A DNA stretch of 64,000 nucleotides from an uncultured Alphaproteobacteria bacterium (GCA_943787445.1 CALSML010000001.1:121408-185407); one strand, 5' to 3'. Counted from the first letter of the stretch, positions 1-9,063 are shown. The notes: generated by a model not told the origin, from the sequence alone. Program-made: numbers and translations.

Positions 1-184
1 TGAAGACCCGGCTTTCGATGCACAGCACGTCGCAATCGCCGATGCCGTTCTCGTCCTGGGAGCTGAAGAATTTGATCTCCATGCCGGCTGCGGCCAGCGC
101 GTGGCGATACACCACCAGGGGAAACAGGAAGGCCCGGCCGTTCGGGCTTTCGAACCCGCGTGTCAGAATGTGGATGCGCTGCAT
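1..184 (-). CDS. glycosyltransferase, N-terminal fragment (runs off window start)
   Basis: Only the first 61 codons are present. The product begins MQRIHILTRGFESP and continues with a short alpha/beta pattern ending in DCDVLCIESRVF, which resembles the N-terminal half of GT-B glycosyltransferases of the GT4 type. The ATG lies 7 nt past the asnB stop codon, so it is the next gene of the same minus-strand operon. Assignment to glycosyltransferases is an inference from the opening strand/loop pattern and the glycan context. The catalytic half lies outside the window. Confidence 0.6.
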   Translation of the reverse strand, partial: MQRIHILTRGFESPNGRAFLFPLVVYRHALAAAGMEIKFFSSQDENGIGDCDVLCIESRVF

Positions 185-191
185 GCGGGAC

Positions 192-2012
192 TCAGGCCGG
201 CCGGGTGGGCAGGCTGCGCAGCCAGAGTTCCAGATTGACCAGATGGGCCATGGGCGGCATCCGGTCGCGCGCACCGGTCCGGAAACGCTCGACCATGTCG
301 CGTAGTCGCCTGGCATCGGCATATTCTGCGAGCCGGCTGTCGGGCTGGACCAGCAGGTCGAGATAGCGGCCCAGACCTGTCGGGTCGGACAGCCATTCAT
401 CAAGCGGCAGTGCGAGGCCGACCTTGCGGCGGTGGATCAGTTCATGGGGCAGAAATTCTTCGGCGACGGATTTTAGGATCGGTTTGGTCTCGCCGCCCGG
501 TGCCCGCAGGGCCGCCGGGAATCGATTGACCACCCGGGCCAGGGGCACATGGGTGAAGGGCACCCGCGCTTCCACCGAGGCGGCCATGGCCATCTTGTCC
601 TGCCGCATCAGCAGCGAGGGCAGATAGGAGGTCTGGTCGACGGCGAACATGCGTTCGCGGAAATCCGAGAACCGCGCGGCGGCGGCGTCCCGGGCGCCGG
701 GGACCGGGACCAGTTCGGGGAACAGCCCGTTCAGGGCCATGAAGTCGTGATAGACCGCGCCGAAGATCGCCGGGTCGCGACCGCTGTAGCGCTGGATTTC
801 ACGCCAGCGTTGCAGGAAGGGCCACATCCAGCCGGGCACGAGCTTGGCCAGCCGGCCTTTCTGGGCAAGGTCCTTCCAGATGTCGTAGCGCTTGTAGCCA
901 CCGAACAATTCGTCTGCTCCCTCGCCGGTCAGGACGACCTTCGAGCGTTCACGGATCCGGTCGCACAGCAGCATCAGCATGACGCAGCCGTAATGGGGCA
1001 CCGGGCCTTCCATGTGTTTGACCGCGCGCGGCAGGGCATCGGCGAAGGCGTGGCCGTCTAGTGTGATTTCGCTGTGTTCGAGGCCGATCCGGTCGACCGC
1101 CTGTGCCCGATAGGGCGCTTCGTCCTGGGCAAAACCGGGGATATGCACACCATAGGAGGCCAGCGCCCCGCCGGTCTCGCGCTGGGCAATCGCACTGACC
1201 AGACTGGAATCCACCCCGCCGGAAAGCTGCACGGTGTAGCCCACATCGCTGGCCAGATGGTCGTGGACGGAATTGACAATCGCCTCACGTGACTGGGCGA
1301 TGGCGGTGTCCATGTCGATCGTGGGGTCGGCGTCTATACTGTCGAGTGGGTCGCAGAAGCGGCGGGTCTGCCAGGTGCCGGTTGTCAGCGACTGGACCAT
1401 GACCGTGCCGCCGGGCAGGGACTCGATATCGGTGAGGTTGCTCAGCCGCCCGGCGGCAAAGCGGAAGATCAGCAGCTCGGACAGGGCCGCCCGGTCTACC
1501 TTGACCGGGAACAGCCGGGCCAGCGGGCGCATCTCCGAAGCAAAGCCGGTCAGGGCTCCGCGCCGGGCCACATATAGTGGTTTGATGCCAAACGGGTCCC
1601 GCGCGGCGATGAGCTCGTTGCGCGCGCGATCGATGATCACAATCGCGAACATCCCTTCCAGACGGGCAAAGCAATCCTCGCCCCAGGCCGCATAGGCGGC
1701 GAGGATGACCTCCGAGTCGCCATTCGTGCGGAACTGCGTGCCCGCGGCTTCCAGTTCAGCGCGCAGGCGGCGGTAATTGTAGATCTCGCCATTGAAGACG
1801 ATGGTCCGTTGCCCGGTCGGGTCGGTCATCGGCTGGTCGGATTCCGACACCGGGTCGAGAATCGCCAGCCGCCGGAAGGCCAGCGCGAAGCCCGCCTCGA
1901 TGGACAAACCTCCGGAATCCGGCCCGCGATGATGCAGGTCGGCTTCCATGCCCGACATCAGCGATTCGTCGAAGAATCGCCCGGGTTCACTGAGCGCTAC
2001 AAAGCCACACAT
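192..2012 (-). CDS. asnB: glutamine-hydrolysing asparagine synthase family protein
   Basis: A 606-residue protein of full family length. It starts MCGFVAL, so Cys2 is in place as the class II glutamine amidotransferase nucleophile, followed by the HHRGPD and FNGEIYN glutaminase motifs. The synthetase half carries the PP-loop LSGGVDSS near residue 264. The enzyme would move ammonia from glutamine to an adenylated carboxylate in the cytoplasm. Copies inside glycan loci often amidate uronic or nonulosonic acid carboxylates rather than make asparagine, but the substrate here is not visible. It lies in a tight minus-strand run between a methyltransferase and a glycosyltransferase. Confidence 0.9.
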   Translation of the reverse strand: MCGFVALSEPGRFFDESLMSGMEADLHHRGPDSGGLSIEAGFALAFRRLAILDPVSESDQPMTDPTGQRTIVFNGEIYNYRRLRAELEAAGTQFRTNGDSEVILAAYAAWGEDCFARLEGMFAIVIIDRARNELIAARDPFGIKPLYVARRGALTGFASEMRPLARLFPVKVDRAALSELLIFRFAAGRLSNLTDIESLPGGTVMVQSLTTGTWQTRRFCDPLDSIDADPTIDMDTAIAQSREAIVNSVHDHLASDVGYTVQLSGGVDSSLVSAIAQRETGGALASYGVHIPGFAQDEAPYRAQAVDRIGLEHSEITLDGHAFADALPRAVKHMEGPVPHYGCVMLMLLCDRIRERSKVVLTGEGADELFGGYKRYDIWKDLAQKGRLAKLVPGWMWPFLQRWREIQRYSGRDPAIFGAVYHDFMALNGLFPELVPVPGARDAAAARFSDFRERMFAVDQTSYLPSLLMRQDKMAMAASVEARVPFTHVPLARVVNRFPAALRAPGGETKPILKSVAEEFLPHELIHRRKVGLALPLDEWLSDPTGLGRYLDLLVQPDSRLAEYADARRLRDMVERFRTGARDRMPPMAHLVNLELWLRSLPTRPA

Positions 2013-2061
2013 ATTGTCTGATCAGATCGGGCGAACAGCCATCGGCCGCGCCCGTGTCCTG

Positions 2062-2835
2062 CTAGTCCGCGCTGCGGGTGCAGTAAAAGGTCATGAAGTT
2101 CCCGTAGAAGGGCGGGGAGATGCCGTCTGTCCCGAGCATCTTGAGCAGGTTCTCCCGATCGAACCACTGGGTGTCGAAATAGGGATACTCGACCTGGTCG
2201 ATGCGGAATCCCTCACCCCGCAGGCAGCGATGCATGGAATCATTCGAGAACAGGCTGATATGGGTCGGGTCGTGTAGCATCCGGTACTGGTTGCCGTAGC
2301 GCCGGGCGCAGCCGGAATCGAAATCCGGGGTGCCCAGCACAAGCTGCCCGCTCGGGCGCAACAGGGAACAGGCCCGCCGCAGCGCATCGACCGGGTCAGG
2401 CAGATGCTCGATCACGTGATACATGACGATCAGATCGAAGCTGCTGGCTTCGAAGCTGGAGTTTTCAAACGGCCCGACGAAGACATCGCCATATTGGGCA
2501 GCGTGTTCGGCTGCGGCGGCCGAAAGTTCCACGCCGTGCTTGTCCCAGCCGGCATCGATGGCCGAAAGCAGCCAGCCGGGGCCGCAGCCGATATCGAGCA
2601 CCCGTCCGGGTGTCAGCCCGGCGATGAAGTCCAGTTCGGGCCGGATGTTTTCCACATATTGGTCCCGCTCGGCGAATCGGTCCCGCACCTTGCCGTCCGG
2701 GTCCACCGATTTGGTCCAGTAGGTGTCGTCTTCGGGCTCGGCGGGGCCGGCGGGAATGCGCACATAGTAGTCGCCGCTGCGGTAGAGCGATGCCATCGCG
2801 GCGGTCAGTTCAAAATCGGGAATGTCGCGGGTCAT
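2062..2835 (-). CDS. class I SAM-dependent methyltransferase
   Basis: A 257-residue protein. The SAM-binding motif I is VLDIGCGPGWLL near residue 98, followed by the acidic motif II region (HGVELS) and a post-motif segment FDLIVMYHVIEHLPDP typical of the UbiE/BioC-like fold (Methyltransf_11/23). About 75 N-terminal residues precede the Rossmann core and may bind the acceptor. Its stop lies about 50 nt upstream of asnB and its ATG 10 nt after the radical SAM gene. Probably a sugar or lipid-linked glycan methyltransferase; the target is unknown. Confidence 0.85.
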   Translation of the reverse strand: MTRDIPDFELTAAMASLYRSGDYYVRIPAGPAEPEDDTYWTKSVDPDGKVRDRFAERDQYVENIRPELDFIAGLTPGRVLDIGCGPGWLLSAIDAGWDKHGVELSAAAAEHAAQYGDVFVGPFENSSFEASSFDLIVMYHVIEHLPDPVDALRRACSLLRPSGQLVLGTPDFDSGCARRYGNQYRMLHDPTHISLFSNDSMHRCLRGEGFRIDQVEYPYFDTQWFDRENLLKMLGTDGISPPFYGNFMTFYCTRSAD

Positions 2836-2845
2836 CGGGTCGGGC

Positions 2846-3925
2846 TTACCGGGTCAGGAATTTCAGGGTTGCCGGAAACCGCCGGCGGGCGAAGTCGACA
2901 ATCACCCGTTTGCGGTTCTCGTCGATGAACTGGTCGACGGCCTGATACCGGGTGCAGCTCTTGCAGACTTCGGGAAGATTCCCCTCGACCCAGTTGGATC
3001 GATAGGCGCGCAGGCGTTTGCCGCGCCAGATTTCATCGAGAGTTTCCTCTTTCACATTGCCGACCTTGATTTCGCTTTCCAGATCGACGCAGACACAGGC
3101 GCCCACATTGCCATCGGCCAGCACATGCAGGCGGCGATACATCTCGAAACAGGGTGACTTGATCTTCTCGGCTAGCGGGATGGGTTCGTCGAGTTCGGTC
3201 CCTTCGGGAACATCCTCCTTCTTGATGCGTCCACCCCAGGCATCATAGACGTCGAGATAGTCGATGTTGTTGACTCCGACCAGTTCGGCGATGGTCTGAT
3301 AGGTCTCGGTCTCTTCCCAGGAGGCCCGGTCGCCCTCGACCCGTAGATGCAGCGTGATGCGCACCGGGCTGCCGATCTCGCGGTTTTTGCGGGCGATCTC
3401 GATGATGTTCTCGACCACCTTCCCGTATTTGTCGTTGCCGTAATACCGCTCATAGCCCTCGCGGTTGCCGATGAAGGTGGAAATCGCCAGACGCGACAGC
3501 CCGGACCGCAGGAAGGCCTCATACCCGAAGCGTTCGAGCAGGATGGCATTAGTGTAGAGGAAGATTTCCTGGATTTCCGTATGGGACCGAGCCAGCTCGA
3601 TGCGCTTGACCAGCTGCTTATCGACCAGAGGATCACCCACCGTGGGCGTGAAGTTTAGATTGCCCCCGCCATTGGCCGCAAATTCACGGACGGCCTTCTC
3701 ATAGACCTCCATGGGCATGTCGACCTTGGGGCGCTGCATGAAGCGATAGCCGCAGAACGAGCAATTCGCGTTGCACAGATTAGTCGTTTCGACGCCGAAA
3801 TTGATGAAGGTGCTCTCCATCAGTTTTCGAACCATCGCATGTGGCAGGGCGCGTGCGACCGCGTTGGCCATGCGCGAACGCAGTCGTGGCTTCCGGTTCT
3901 CATTGACGAGGCGGACGTTACGCAT
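2846..3925 (-). CDS. radical SAM protein with SPASM-like C-terminus
   Basis: A 359-residue protein. The N-terminal cluster motif is NLCNANCSFCGY (C-x3-C-x2-C) near residue 50, which binds the catalytic 4Fe-4S cluster and SAM. A C-terminal region contains CFEMYRRLHVLADG, then CVCVDLE, then CKSC near residue 320, resembling a SPASM/Twitch auxiliary cluster domain. Such proteins occur in glycan loci, where they may epimerise, dehydrate or oxidise sugars or alcohols; the reaction cannot be read from sequence. ATG 3925 is followed by a basic, possibly amphipathic stretch. It is cotranscribed, with a 39 nt gap to the preceding gene. Confidence 0.85.
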   Translation of the reverse strand: MRNVRLVNENRKPRLRSRMANAVARALPHAMVRKLMESTFINFGVETTNLCNANCSFCGYRFMQRPKVDMPMEVYEKAVREFAANGGGNLNFTPTVGDPLVDKQLVKRIELARSHTEIQEIFLYTNAILLERFGYEAFLRSGLSRLAISTFIGNREGYERYYGNDKYGKVVENIIEIARKNREIGSPVRITLHLRVEGDRASWEETETYQTIAELVGVNNIDYLDVYDAWGGRIKKEDVPEGTELDEPIPLAEKIKSPCFEMYRRLHVLADGNVGACVCVDLESEIKVGNVKEETLDEIWRGKRLRAYRSNWVEGNLPEVCKSCTRYQAVDQFIDENRKRVIVDFARRRFPATLKFLTR

Positions 3926-3964
3926 GGTGCGTTCCTGTTCTGCCGGGGTTCAGTGGGGGATGGC

Positions 3965-5593
3965 TCATGGGCCGAAATAACGGTCGTGAAAGCCGGGGGG
4001 ACAAGTGTTCATCTCGATGGTATCCGTCAGAACGGTGCCCAGCCGTTCGCGGTCGATCCGGAACCGGCCCCGGTCGTCGCGGCCCGCGGGCGCAACCGGG
4101 CACCGGGTCACGAAATCGTCGTAGACCGCACTGTCATAGGGACGCACACCCATATCTGCGAACACCATGGGGATATCCGTGGCGAGTGCGTCAAAGAACG
4201 CGGTGCCGGCAAAGTCGAAGACGAAGGCATCGGCCGACACCTGGGCCGGATCGAACACGCCGTCGAGCTCCCCATCGGTATAGGGTGCGAGGAAACGGGA
4301 TTCATGCGCAATGCCGGCCGGATGTGGTTTCACCACCACCCGATAGCCCAGCGCCTTGATGGCGAGCACCAGATCGATCTGCCAGTCCAGATAAAGCGGG
4401 TCCGGGGGTTTGCGGTTGGGAAAATCCCCGAGTTGTTCGCCGAGATAGCCTCCCGCCACATAGACGATGGTGCCGGTGTTGCCCGGGCGGCGTTGCGTGC
4501 GGGATCGTTCCAGCAGCGCCTGATGGTGCGGGCTGCCCAGTGTTTTGAACACGATGGATTGTCCGGGCTGGACCAGCGCGGTTGTCTTTGTGGCGATGCG
4601 TTGTGCGAGGGCGTCCCGTTCGCCCGCGCTGTGTGCGTAGTAGGTGTCGCAATCGGGAAACTCCGCCAGACCCCATTCATAGTCGGAAAAGAACACCCGC
4701 TCCCCGCCATGAGCGCAGCGGATCACCGGGCGGCCTTCCCGGCGGTAGAGCCAGCCCGCGAGACGGCCCAGATGTTTGGGGGTGCCGCTCACCAGCATGG
4801 TGCCCATCGGGCGAAACCGCATATGCGCTTCGAAGGTTTTGAAGTCGGTCCAGGATTTGGCCAGATGATAGGAAATCAGGCGACGACCCAGCGCTTCCAG
4901 GGTCTCGCGCAAATCTGTGTCATCGATGAACTGTGCGATCACCTGCCCGTAAGTGCGGCCCATCTCCGAAACGCTCTCCTGCAGAATGGTGGGCACATCG
5001 CCGCCGTGATGCCAGGTGATGTTGGTGACCGGCCAGTCGATCGCGGTGCGGGCCTCGGTGGCCAGAAGCGTGTTCACCAGATTGTTGCGGTTGTGGACGT
5101 CAATCCGTTCACCGCTGGCCAGCCGCGCCTGCAATTGGGAACGGCCACGCCGGGCCGCCTTACGGGCTCGGGTCTTGAAGCGGGGGTCGACCGGGTGATG
5201 CCAGATGCGCGGAACCGGTGAGCGAGCCGGATCGCCCCCGGCCTCGAGGAAGGCGAGCATCGGACAGGCCGCCGCGTCATAGCGCAGCGTCCGGTTGGCC
5301 TTGCGGGCATTGGCAATATCGAAGGCCAGCCGCGCGGCGAAGGCCAGATCGGTGACAATGTCATAGGTCTTGGCACGGATCACGGCGGCCGGGTCAGCCC
5401 CCGGGTCCAGCGCGTGAATCGTCGCCATCAGGGAATCGATGAATGTGCGCGAGAGCGTGTGATAGACGTCATACGGACTGGGCCAGACCAGATCATCAAG
5501 CGCGCGCTGCGGATCCGTAGCACCGAGAACCGACAAATCCATGGCGATGGGCGCCGTTGCATCCGTCATCGCTGTGGTCATGACCCCGTTCAT
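3965..5593 (-). CDS. putative GT-B-type surface polysaccharide transferase
   Basis: A 542-residue protein not assigned to a specific family. Features include WHHGGDVPTILQES near residue 190, RCAHGGERVFFSDYEWG, and in the C-terminal half VVVKPHPAG followed by DAFVFDFAGTAFFDALATDIPMV. The HPxG and late GTxFFDAL segments resemble the nucleotide-sugar-binding half of capsule synthesis and glycerophosphotransferase-like GT-B proteins. The start overlaps the preceding stop by four bases (ATGA), so the two genes are translationally coupled. A role in transferring a nonulosonic acid or another residue is an inference from context. Confidence 0.6.
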   Translation of the reverse strand: MNGVMTTAMTDATAPIAMDLSVLGATDPQRALDDLVWPSPYDVYHTLSRTFIDSLMATIHALDPGADPAAVIRAKTYDIVTDLAFAARLAFDIANARKANRTLRYDAAACPMLAFLEAGGDPARSPVPRIWHHPVDPRFKTRARKAARRGRSQLQARLASGERIDVHNRNNLVNTLLATEARTAIDWPVTNITWHHGGDVPTILQESVSEMGRTYGQVIAQFIDDTDLRETLEALGRRLISYHLAKSWTDFKTFEAHMRFRPMGTMLVSGTPKHLGRLAGWLYRREGRPVIRCAHGGERVFFSDYEWGLAEFPDCDTYYAHSAGERDALAQRIATKTTALVQPGQSIVFKTLGSPHHQALLERSRTQRRPGNTGTIVYVAGGYLGEQLGDFPNRKPPDPLYLDWQIDLVLAIKALGYRVVVKPHPAGIAHESRFLAPYTDGELDGVFDPAQVSADAFVFDFAGTAFFDALATDIPMVFADMGVRPYDSAVYDDFVTRCPVAPAGRDDRGRFRIDRERLGTVLTDTIEMNTCPPGFHDRYFGP

Positions 5594-6603
5594 GCCGGAG
5601 CCCGCAAAGACAGGCGAAGACCGGCCAGCGCATCCACAGCTCGCTGTCGCAGCGCGTTCCGGCGGCGCTTCAGAATTGTCCCCGGATACAACAGAAAATC
5701 CCCCAGGCCCCGTGCGAAGACAGGTGCATGTGGCGCCAGCGCAATCAGGATTGCCAGATCACGCCGGCTGAATGTCCCGCCGACCGCCTTTGCGATGTCG
5801 TCCCGTTCCTGATCGCTGAGCAGCTTGTGCAGGGCCCCGTCGGGTCCCTTGAAGCCCGCGTCGCCGTGATATCCGAAAGGGGGTGTGAAATCGAAAGCGC
5901 TGCGCACGGCCTCGACATCCATGTCGAATGTCTCTGCCATCCGGGACAGCGCGGATGCATCGCCCCGGGTGAGATCGTTGAAGGAAAATACGACGACATC
6001 GTCCGGGTAATGCTGGCGATGATGTTCCGTCACGACGCGCGACAGGCACCACTGGAAAAGAACATTCTGGAAGCGCCGGCGCCGGTCTTCCGGGGCCTCG
6101 GGATAACTCCGCCAAAACAGGGCTTCGGCCACCGCCTCTTCGGGCGCGCGCTGCATGACGACAAGCTTCACGCCGGCGATCAGCTTGCGATAAGTCGCGT
6201 AGCGCATCTCCGGCAACAGGTCGAACACGGCCCAGCCCTGCCGGCCCTGGTCGGCAGCATATTTGTCCAGCAGCCAGGCAAACAGACCGATGGGGTTGTC
6301 GATACCTTCGGGTAGTGCGGTGGTCAGCTCTTCGATATCCACTTCGAAATGATCGCGCGGGCGTTCCACCTTGGTGCGCAGCGCATCCATGTATCGCGGT
6401 CGGTCCATATATTCGGTCAGCAGGCGCTGTCGCTGGTGGCGAAAGAAGGGGAACCTGCGCTGCAGGTAAACGTGAAAGACCCCTTCCAGAGGGAAGCCGG
6501 CGATGGTCCGCGAATGGGTCTGCAGCGAATCGGCAAGCGTGGTTTTGCCCGACCGACCGGCGCCGCCAATCAGCCATGCTTGTGTGTTGACCGTGTCGTC
6601 CAT
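5590..6603 (-). CDS. P-loop NTPase / sulfotransferase-like protein
   Basis: A 337-residue protein opening with WLIGGAGRSGKTTLADSL, a Walker-A-like loop that also resembles the RSG-containing 5'-phosphosulfate loop of sulfotransferases. The rest is helical and charged, with a VVMQRAPEEAV segment near residue 150 and no recognised C-terminal domain. It could be a small-molecule kinase or a sulfotransferase. The PAPS-making cysDNC genes in the same window make sulfation plausible, but the lysine in GKTT favours a nucleotide-binding kinase-like loop. It sits 2 nt after the cytidylyltransferase stop codon. Confidence 0.55.
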   Translation of the reverse strand: MDDTVNTQAWLIGGAGRSGKTTLADSLQTHSRTIAGFPLEGVFHVYLQRRFPFFRHQRQRLLTEYMDRPRYMDALRTKVERPRDHFEVDIEELTTALPEGIDNPIGLFAWLLDKYAADQGRQGWAVFDLLPEMRYATYRKLIAGVKLVVMQRAPEEAVAEALFWRSYPEAPEDRRRRFQNVLFQWCLSRVVTEHHRQHYPDDVVVFSFNDLTRGDASALSRMAETFDMDVEAVRSAFDFTPPFGYHGDAGFKGPDGALHKLLSDQERDDIAKAVGGTFSRRDLAILIALAPHAPVFARGLGDFLLYPGTILKRRRNALRQRAVDALAGLRLSLRAPA

Positions 6604-6605
6604 GG

Positions 6606-7307
6606 TCAGGGGGTGGAGGTACCCTCTGGCAGATAGGCCCGCATCAGGACTTCACAGAAGCGCAGATCTTCGGGTTCGTCGATCTGGAAACTTTTCCAGA
6701 ACTCCTGACGCCAGATACCGATCTTGCCATCCATCCGGTTTCCGGAACTGCGCAGGACCTCGGGTATGAAAATCCAGAAGGACCCGTTTTCGAGAAACTG
6801 CTCGCCCTTTTCCTGGCGTCGCTCGCGGCGGCGATAGTCATAGGTGTAGCTGTCCAGAGTACCATCGGCCTGGGGCCGCCAGATGTTGAAATCCGGAATG
6901 GTTGTGGCCGAGAACAGGGAATCCAGTTTCTCGGCCTCGAAGAGCTCCAGCGCGCCGTCAAAATCACCCGCGGTCCGGACCGGTGATGTGCATTGAGGTG
7001 CCACCATGCGCGTCACCGCAACACCCTTTTCGGCCAACGCATCGAGCGCATGGAGCCAGCCGGATTCCGAGGAGGCCGCGCTGTCAGCGATATCCACCGG
7101 ACGTTCGATGGCGGACGCGCCATAGGATTCGCCGACCGACAGGATCTCGGGATCATCCGAGCTGACCCAGACGGAATCGATATGCGCCGCATCGCGTGCA
7201 TGTTCGATGGTCCAGGCAACCAGCGGCTTGCCGCAGAAATCCTTGAGGTTTTTCCCCGGGATTCCCTGCGACCCGCCGCGCGCCAGAATGACGGCAACAG
7301 TGCTCAT
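6606..7307 (-). CDS. acylneuraminate-type cytidylyltransferase (CMP-nonulosonate synthetase)
   Basis: 233 residues from the ATG at 7307; upstream in-frame codons are ignored because the family motif starts immediately at this Met (STVAVILARGGSQGIPGKNL). This is the ARGGSxxIPxKN loop of NeuA/PseF/LegF enzymes, which couple CTP to a nonulosonic acid. A later MVAPQCTSPVR segment matches the LQPTSPLR region. It directly follows a synthase of the NeuB family and so probably activates that enzyme's product. It differs from the two SpsF-type cytidylyltransferase relatives at 31-33.6 kb, so the locus has three candidates for the CMP-transfer step. Confidence 0.85.
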   Translation of the reverse strand: MSTVAVILARGGSQGIPGKNLKDFCGKPLVAWTIEHARDAAHIDSVWVSSDDPEILSVGESYGASAIERPVDIADSAASSESGWLHALDALAEKGVAVTRMVAPQCTSPVRTAGDFDGALELFEAEKLDSLFSATTIPDFNIWRPQADGTLDSYTYDYRRRERRQEKGEQFLENGSFWIFIPEVLRSSGNRMDGKIGIWRQEFWKSFQIDEPEDLRFCEVLMRAYLPEGTSTP

Positions 7308-7326
7308 GCGCGGATTACGTTCCCGA

Positions 7327-8178
7327 TCAGGACTGGACGTCCTGACGCAGCTTGTCCCGGGCTTCCAGTTCGGACTCGCCCAGAACCTTTTCACCGCTGC
7401 CCAGGGCTGCGGGGATCGCACGAACCGCGGCCACCAGACTGCGCAGTGCCTTGGTTTCGATGGACGCGGCCTGATCGGATCCGTACACGGTGCGGTCGAT
7501 GGTCACGTGGCGCTCGATGGAGGTGGCGCCCAGTGCGACGGCGGCCACGCAGACGGTCACCAGACTGCTTTCATGTCCCGAATAGCCCACATTGACGCCA
7601 TAGCGTTCGCGCAGCATCGGGATGCAGAGCAGATTCGCGTCTTCGGTTTTCATCGGATAGGTCGAGTTGCAGTGCATTAACTCGATCGGGCAATTGGCCT
7701 TGGTGAAGATTTCGACCACTTCATCGATTTCTTCCAGCTTGGACATGCCGGTGGAGATGAAGGTCTTCTTCCCGTCCTTGGCGGTTTCGCGCAGCAGGGG
7801 GATATGTCCGAGCATGGGTGACGCGATCTTGTGGAATGACGGATCGAATCCGCGCAGGAAGTCGAGGCTACCCATGTCCCAGCAGGAGGCCGTCCATTGC
7901 AGGCCCTTCTCGCGACAATAGGCATCGATCTCCTTGTATTCAGCTTCACCGAATTCGAGACCTTCCTTCTGGGCGCGCTGGGTGGTGCCCCAGGGGCTTT
8001 CACGGTGACCCTCCAGATACTCCGCCGTATAGACCGCATCGACGGTGCGTTTCTGGAATTTCACGGCATCGAAACCGGCATCCGCGGCAGAATCCATGAT
8101 CTTTTTGGCGATGGCCATGTCGCCATTGTGATTGATGCCGATCTCGGCGATCAAAAACGGTTGTTTGTTCGGTGCCAT
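7327..8178 (-). CDS. nonulosonic acid synthase, NeuB family, without SAF domain
   Basis: 283 residues. The N-terminus FLIAEIGINHNGDMAIAKKI and the later segments FISTGMSKLEEID, HCNSTYP, YSGHE and SIERHVTIDR match the NeuB/SpsE TIM barrel that condenses phosphoenolpyruvate with a hexosamine. The usual C-terminal SAF (antifreeze-like) domain of about 60 residues is absent: the protein ends after the ARDKLRQDV helix. The PseI paralogue at 31743-32804 keeps that domain. SAF normally caps the active site of the partner subunit in the dimer, so this enzyme belongs to a short subclass. It is paired with the cytidylyltransferase downstream. Confidence 0.85.
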   Translation of the reverse strand: MAPNKQPFLIAEIGINHNGDMAIAKKIMDSAADAGFDAVKFQKRTVDAVYTAEYLEGHRESPWGTTQRAQKEGLEFGEAEYKEIDAYCREKGLQWTASCWDMGSLDFLRGFDPSFHKIASPMLGHIPLLRETAKDGKKTFISTGMSKLEEIDEVVEIFTKANCPIELMHCNSTYPMKTEDANLLCIPMLRERYGVNVGYSGHESSLVTVCVAAVALGATSIERHVTIDRTVYGSDQAASIETKALRSLVAAVRAIPAALGSGEKVLGESELEARDKLRQDVQS

Positions 8179-8202
8179 GAAGGCTCCTTTCAGGAAATGA
8201 GC

Positions 8203-9063
8203 TTAGGGTTGAATAGTCCCGGACGCGTCGTCGAGCAACAGTCCGTTCTCCGAAAGACGTGCACGCAGGGCCGCGGGAAGGTCCGGGCTGTAGGTGGGTC
8301 GATCGAGGAAAAACGCTCGGTGGTTTCGTGAATGCTGATTGTCGATCCCGAATGACAGGTAGATCGCGTATTTCGGTTCGGGGCCGCGGATGACCCCGCC
8401 GGCATGCATCAGGCGTTGGTCGAAGATGACACAATCCCCCGGCTGGGTGCGCAGCACACGCCGCGGGGCTGTCAGGAAGATGTGGGAAAGCAGGTTGTTG
8501 CGCCCCCGACGACGTAGAAAGCCGCGCAGCTTGTTCCAGATCACATACTCCGTGCGGGCCTGTCGGGTTTCTCGGCGATGGCTGCCGGACAGCACCACCA
8601 GGGATGAATTGCTTGCGTGGTGATCCGACAGATAGATCGCCACACGAACGACCCGATAGGGCTGTTCGGTTTCATCCCAGTCCGGACCGACCCCGAAAGC
8701 ACGATGGGCGTTGTCGCGGTGCCAGCGCCCGCCCGGCAGATTGATGTGCAGGTCCGAATGCTGGGTGTAGCGGATGTCGTCACCGATCAGTGCGCTGACC
8801 GTGGCGAGCAGTCGTTCATTGAAAATGACGGGCCAGAAATTCTCCGTTGTCGTCACACCATCCGCGAGCGTGTGGGTGGCACCGGCAATGCGGGCGGCCG
8901 CGTCCGGCTCGGGCGGAAAATCAAACACCGCATTGATCTGATCCCGCCAGTGCGCAGCTTCCGCTTTGGAAAACAGCGGGCGGATCAGATGGTACCCTTC
9001 ACGTTCGAAGGCCGCCTTGTCGTCGGCGGTGATGGCGGCGTTGGTAAAGGTGTTGTCGGTCAT
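8203..9063 (-). CDS. phytanoyl-CoA dioxygenase (PhyH) family oxygenase
   Basis: 286 residues. A WHRDNAHR segment near residue 118 gives the HxD iron-binding pair, and QPGDCVIFDQRLMHAGG near residue 230 supplies the distal histidine of the Fe(II)/2-oxoglutarate facial triad. The protein would hydroxylate a small molecule or a sugar precursor using O2 and 2-oxoglutarate. Its ATG overlaps the stop of the preceding GT-C gene by four bases. A second PhyH-like protein is encoded at 34688-35611. The substrate is unknown. Confidence 0.8.
   Translation of the reverse strand: MTDNTFTNAAITADDKAAFEREGYHLIRPLFSKAEAAHWRDQINAVFDFPPEPDAAARIAGATHTLADGVTTTENFWPVIFNERLLATVSALIGDDIRYTQHSDLHINLPGGRWHRDNAHRAFGVGPDWDETEQPYRVVRVAIYLSDHHASNSSLVVLSGSHRRETRQARTEYVIWNKLRGFLRRRGRNNLLSHIFLTAPRRVLRTQPGDCVIFDQRLMHAGGVIRGPEPKYAIYLSFGIDNQHSRNHRAFFLDRPTYSPDLPAALRARLSENGLLLDDASGTIQP

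Noticed and set aside
3839-5221. A 460-codon plus-strand open frame antisense to the GT-B-like gene
   Set aside because: It is a low-complexity, GC-driven shadow frame without any family motif. The minus-strand protein is recognisable and coupled to its neighbours.
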